From Prorocentrum cordatum (taxonomy: Eukaryota; Sar; Dinophyceae; Prorocentrales; Prorocentraceae), in assembly GCA_963575745.1 (NCBI GenBank), contig CAUYUJ010004336.1, positions 193,273 through 215,772 on the forward strand: 22,500 nucleotides of DNA, in the 5' to 3' direction. Positions within the stretch are counted from its first letter, which is position 1. Each line of letters opens with the position of its first letter. A model generated the notes under the pieces. It did not search any database, was not told the origin of the DNA, and saw nothing but the letters and a program-made list of their open reading frames with translations. Positions 19,501 to 22,500 of this stretch are shown in pieces. The position numbers and the translations under genes are program-made.

Positions 19501-22500
19501 AGGGGCCTCCAGCAAGTCGCCGTCACGCCGCCCAGCCCTCACCACCTGCGCGGTTTGGCCCAGCGTTTCAGGGCCAAGACGGGGATTGGCGTGGACGGAT
19601 GGCAACCCAAGTTTTGGGCCTACCTCACGGACGGCACGCTCTCGGCGCTCGCGTCATTGCTGGCCTGGTGCCAACAACTGGGGCGGTGGCCGTCCCAGGT
19701 CCACCTCCTGCTCGTTTTCATCATCGGGAAGCTCGATGGAGGGGGCCGACCCATCATTCTTCTACCTGGCCCTTGCCGAATCTGGGAGGCGTGGCAGCTG
19801 CCCACCATCAGGAGCTGGTTGGCGGCGCACCCCAGGAGCTACGACTACACGGCGGCGGGCCAATCATCGGAGCGTGCGCTGTGGAAAGCGTTGTTGGACG
19901 ACGAGCTCGTGTTGGGCACCGGCATACGTGCGGCCACGATGCTGGCGGACCTCGCCAAGTGTTATGAGAAGGTTCCGCATGAGCGTATGTGGTGGCTAGC
20001 AGCTTGGTGGGACGGCCCGCTGGAGGTGGTCGCGCTCGCCCTGGAAAGTTTCGCCTTTGACCGTGTCATTCGTCTCGGGGAGGCTTGCTCGGCGGAGGTC
20101 CTGTCCTCCACAGCGCTCCCAGCGGGCAGCCGTTTCGCGCCCGCCTTCCTGAGGTTCTACCTCTCGCTGTGCTTAGACGACCTGCTGGGGGTTTTCCGCC
20201 TCACGATCTACTTGCACGTTGATGACATCGCCCTGCGGGTCATGTCCACCGAGGCGCGCGTCTTGCACATGTTGCCGCAGGCCACGCGCTTGCTGTTTTG
20301 GATGCTGGAGTCCTTCTTGGGCCTGGAGGTAGCCCGAGCGCGGGGCGGGGCGAGATGCAAGTGCTCTTTCCTGCAAACGGCCACTCCGTCTTCAGGCTTG
20401 ACGCAGGCCATGGCCGTCCTGGGAGTACCGCCCAGCACCTCCGAGCGGTGGCTCGGCATCGACTACGGTCCCAGCGTCAAGACAGAGAACCAGTCAGCCC
20501 CAGTCAGACACGCGCGGCTCAAGATAGCCAAGCAGCGTTGGCCTAAGATCCGCGGCCTTCCTCGTGCACGCGGGGGCAAGCTCAAGATGGTCGTGCGGCA
20601 GGGCCTCGGAGCCTCGGTCGCCTACGGCGCCCGTGTCCGCGGCACGCCCAGGCCCATCGTGCGTTTCATCCAGCAGAAGGATCGGGCCGTCCGCAGGGGC
20701 GCCACAGCTTTTACCTCCCGAGTCTTGCACGACGGCCTCGACCCCAGTTGCGCCGACACCCTCGTTCTGGCACCGCTGCTGGCTTGGGCGAGGGAAGCTT
20801 GGGACCACCCAGAGGGGCGGCGTGCGCAGGCCACAGCATGGGCCCGAGTGCAGCAACAGCTCGCGCTGTACATGGACGCCGACGCTCAGGAGTTGTGGTC
20901 AGTGGTGCGCGGCCCAGCGGGGGCCACCTCAGTCACAGTTCGAGCCCATGGTTGGAGCATGCCGTCAGCCTTCGAGATTGTCTTGCCTCCACGTGGCGGG
21001 GTGCTCCAAGGAGGGGACGTCCATCTTGATCTACTGCAGATTTGCCCCAAGTCGGTCGAGGCCGCCGTGCTTTTGGCCGCCCGTTCCAGAGCCCTGTGCC
21101 AGTGGGCGGCGGCTCAGCCCGAGCGGGCTGCGCTCCTGCCAGCGCCGTGGCTCACCCCAGCGAGGCAGTTGGTCAAGCGGCGCAAGCAGGACGGGTGGCT
21201 GCAACACCATGCCGACGCGGTCAAGAAGGCGGTGTTGGGCGGTTTCCCTTCGCAGGAGGCCCTTTTCTCTTCGGGCCAGGCGGACACTCCGCATTGCCAG
21301 CTTTGCGACGACACGACCTGTTTCGGCACCCACCAGCACTATTACTGGCGGTGCGGCAGCCCGACGTGTGCTACGGTGAGGGAGCAGCTGACGGCCCACG
21401 ACGCGTCACCTACCTTCAGAGACGTCGGCCACCTGGGCGTGTCGGCCTCCTCGTCGGAAGCCTCAAGATGGTTGTGGGAGCGGGGTTTGCGGCGAACCCC
21501 ATGTTACGGCTTGGCTTGGAGTCTACCGTCGCAGCGCACCCATTGGATCGTCAATGGCGCGGCCCCCGAGCTCACCGATGTGCTGGTTTCGGACGGATCA
21601 GTCAAAGGCTTGGATGACCTCAGGCACGGCGGCTGGGCGGCTTTGCAGTGCACAGCGGAGGCCGACGACGTGGTGCAGGGCCTGTACGGCCCACTGCCCT
21701 TTCCCGACCCCAGCTCGGTCCTGGCAGAGTTGTGGGGTCTCCTCCACGCCCTCAGGCATTCGGTCTTCATCACGGCCATCATCATTGACAATGCTCAGGT
21801 GGTCCAAGGCTTGGCTCGTGGCAGGGCATGGTGTTGTTCAGCGGCCAGGCCCTATGCGCACGTCTGGCTCGAGATCTGGGATCGCCTGGATGACATGGAC
21901 ATCCTTCCTGGCAGAGAGTTGTCGGTCATCAAAGTCGCCTCGCACATATCGCAGGCCAAACGCCTAGAGCTGCCAGAGGAGGTCCAGATTCACATGAGGC
22001 ACAATGACTTAGCCGACGAATGGGCCAAACAAGGAGCAGACCTCAGCGCGCCGCCAGAGTGGGCCACGTTGCAGGTCAAGCAGGAGCTCAAGGCCACCAA
22101 GCGCGTGCTCGAGTACATCGGGCACTTCAGGGTCCTCCTCGACGGGGTCAAGTTGGCGGAGCCTAGGCCCAAACGACAGCAGGGCCAAGAGGCCAACACT
22201 CCTCAGGCTGCACGACCCCAGGCTGGTCCCAGGCACCCGCACGTTCTGGAAGTGTGCCGCGGTTATTCCAAGTGTACCAACTGCGGCAAGGTTGCCCGCA
22301 CTCGCCTCGCGGCCTTTCAGTTGCAGGAGTGCCGTGGTCGTCTCCAAGGGCTCCAGGGCAAGTTAGTCAAGAGTGCGGCCAAGAGAGGCAGTGTGGCGGT
22401 GCCTCTTCTCGCGGCGGCAGGCGCCGCCGCTCGGCCTGTGCGACAGCGAGCAGACCATGGAGATCAGGGTGAGCCTCGAGTAGAGCCCGACCCTGCGCCT
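16462..22500 (+). CDS. LINE-type ORF2 polyprotein: endonuclease, reverse transcriptase, RNase H (3' partial)
   Basis: The frame has no stop from 15187 to the window end. ATGs at 16462, 16534, 16642 and 16651 are possible starts, and numbering here uses 16462 (2,013 codons visible). Residues 34-256 are an unrecognised basic/acidic N-terminal region; 258-424 are a 27-28 residue tandem repeat. The EEP/APE endonuclease spans about 495-730: N502, E534 in FQEH, D657 in IADWEN, D698 in VIDYF, H724 in HPHR. The RT spans about 1035-1300: GKLDGGGRPI (K1090, R1096), motif A D1163 (ADLAKCYEKV), motif B G1222 (LPAGSRFAPAF), motif C D1254-D1255 (LHVDD). A CCHC knuckle follows at C1612, C1615, H1626, C1631. 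RNase H has D1711, E1756, D1776, H1828 and D1852. A Cys module lies at 1932-1957. Such enzymes nick the target, prime cDNA and degrade RNA. Relative to ORF1 the frame is shifted by +1; expression may use reinitiation or frameshifting. RNase H suggests the I-like group of LINEs, but the clade is not proven. Confidence 0.93.
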   Translation, partial: MAQPSWLSSGGTWKQQPPFQLGTQMRKAQSWGPDAPPEAKPREPRLVRLGRRERAILATRMRRMARHWRPTPSLGTTAQDRRHWGSYCVPYIFHQLGSGEYTAMLDDLAATTGSGSRIAERMRIARELGDEAWNRGGDARRLQRQWLGHLQVANQDAFEREAAQQDRTQSAAERWFDRQSQATSGTQAPTVYFDDRIHCWRLCAAKVLEADLGPSTSTGTSEEPLCCSASPVECTELTPTPAACDLTDEHRGAAPCISAGGLSAVRGSPDQLTSVGGFSGSAVSTGDGLSAADGGTQAQLISVSGVSGSTVSTDSGFLAAGGTQVQLTLGRGPSGSDASTVDGFSVAVGGTQEQLTPVGGCSGFAAPTGGPFLAAGGPQAQFTSDGGFSDPVVTAGVGGSAHGGSQALLTSVFVSAGSAVSSGESHCGPGQPNIIEMAHETVAHPTEGGDVSVGSVGGQSTCSGTSAKPQCDVAKYRPSAAGARRGKRRQRSHRRFTFHSVNASLSWGNVVGYLHGAAHQQLTEGKIPIIGFQEHGKRRLWAEESARALLPLGWRALPTPATDGPNGGASAGVLLAIPACVGVTLASGQRRWDISPPGCAGRLLLATLEAKGIGKLLVFCAYCFTGQKLASVGNSAPLSVITGWAVQLQLPWIVIADWENLPDALERSPWNNQLRGRVVAWQGEGGTNRSPHGERVIDYFWMHSSLAANISPARIDDDAVYHPHRATWVEFQQPWSAFTYTKLIRPHKFPIPGVKPRHFDLSCPDVPAGFDPDAVPTQELLDDTWEAFCHAAEEELIQKVGLDPSSRQADQCRGRGGPPRFRKCPLLPTHTEAIASYGEAKRWRWFANELAWLGIIEVKLFSYTGASDLVLTTLHQQRHASIRKLRDRFRHHMLLEGVAELQEFFEVFTSRDRGYEDLQELSAWRLSCSQYASYLEWQIGKERRDSFKQRLEDDFPGSQGLLHRVTKWRQAWQAPKGSISKKLLPAAPQAAVDQELHDWSKVWTTGSGFPKPWRGLQQVAVTPPSPHHLRGLAQRFRAKTGIGVDGWQPKFWAYLTDGTLSALASLLAWCQQLGRWPSQVHLLLVFIIGKLDGGGRPIILLPGPCRIWEAWQLPTIRSWLAAHPRSYDYTAAGQSSERALWKALLDDELVLGTGIRAATMLADLAKCYEKVPHERMWWLAAWWDGPLEVVALALESFAFDRVIRLGEACSAEVLSSTALPAGSRFAPAFLRFYLSLCLDDLLGVFRLTIYLHVDDIALRVMSTEARVLHMLPQATRLLFWMLESFLGLEVARARGGARCKCSFLQTATPSSGLTQAMAVLGVPPSTSERWLGIDYGPSVKTENQSAPVRHARLKIAKQRWPKIRGLPRARGGKLKMVVRQGLGASVAYGARVRGTPRPIVRFIQQKDRAVRRGATAFTSRVLHDGLDPSCADTLVLAPLLAWAREAWDHPEGRRAQATAWARVQQQLALYMDADAQELWSVVRGPAGATSVTVRAHGWSMPSAFEIVLPPRGGVLQGGDVHLDLLQICPKSVEAAVLLAARSRALCQWAAAQPERAALLPAPWLTPARQLVKRRKQDGWLQHHADAVKKAVLGGFPSQEALFSSGQADTPHCQLCDDTTCFGTHQHYYWRCGSPTCATVREQLTAHDASPTFRDVGHLGVSASSSEASRWLWERGLRRTPCYGLAWSLPSQRTHWIVNGAAPELTDVLVSDGSVKGLDDLRHGGWAALQCTAEADDVVQGLYGPLPFPDPSSVLAELWGLLHALRHSVFITAIIIDNAQVVQGLARGRAWCCSAARPYAHVWLEIWDRLDDMDILPGRELSVIKVASHISQAKRLELPEEVQIHMRHNDLADEWAKQGADLSAPPEWATLQVKQELKATKRVLEYIGHFRVLLDGVKLAEPRPKRQQGQEANTPQAARPQAGPRHPHVLEVCRGYSKCTNCGKVARTRLAAFQLQECRGRLQGLQGKLVKSAAKRGSVAVPLLAAAGAAARPVRQRADHGDQGEPRVEPDPAP
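17233..17733 (+). repeat. 81-84 bp coding tandem repeat in the ORF2 N-terminal extension
   Basis: Five fairly complete units plus partial ends repeat SVGGFSGSAVSTGDG, then LSAADGGTQAQLT, or variants of it. Units are 28, 27, 28, 27 and 27 residues long, so the array keeps frame. The nucleotide cores CAGCTTACGTCAGTTGG and GGTGGCACCCAGGCGCAG recur. The repeat is Gly/Ser/Thr-rich and hydrophilic, so a flexible linker between the N-terminal region and the endonuclease is the simplest reading. Confidence 0.88.

Overview
The window looks like nuclear DNA from a dinoflagellate. The main evidence is at 15181-15201, where 19 of 21 bases match the dinoflagellate spliced leader (DinoSL). GC-rich coding sequence, abundant simple repeats and the absence of any ordinary host gene agree with this. 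I cannot name the genus.

The layout has two parts. Bases 1-15180 are gene-poor and dominated by low-complexity DNA: GGA/TCC tracts, three large GAT/GCT arrays, TA-GA and CT microsatellites, a degenerate ~73-bp satellite (2698-4170) and a ~390-bp CA / CACACT tract (14790-15180). Between these lie stretches of unique-looking sequence in which I recognise no gene. They do hold several small repeat structures: an 18-bp perfect inverted repeat at 726-767, an AT-rich ACATGT island at 4838-4910, an inverted pair bracketing a GCGTCGA array at 11385-11574, and three diverged copies of a ~100-150 bp dispersed repeat between 12303 and 13590. The long open frames here (Asp-, His-, Met-, Thr/His- or Arg-rich) follow from the repeat units and are not called as genes.

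Bases 15181-22500 hold the 5' part of a non-LTR (LINE-type) retrotransposon on the + strand. It begins, directly against the CA tract, with a DinoSL relic and a ~120-bp leader. ORF1 follows (15324-16562), with an N-terminal Cys4 zinc finger, charged helices and a Pro/Ala-rich tail. A second frame, offset by one base, is then open to the window edge (about 2,000 codons). From N to C terminus it carries a long extension with a 27-28 residue tandem repeat, an APE-type (EEP) endonuclease, a reverse transcriptase, a CCHC knuckle, an RNase H and a Cys-rich tail module. The 3' end lies outside the window.

The likely cooperation is inferred from known LINEs: ORF1 binds element RNA, while ORF2 nicks the target, reverse transcribes and removes RNA. 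The most interesting point is the SL relic at the 5' end. It suggests the template for this insertion was a trans-spliced mRNA, and its position against a CA microsatellite suggests a repeat-targeted or repeat-tolerated insertion site.
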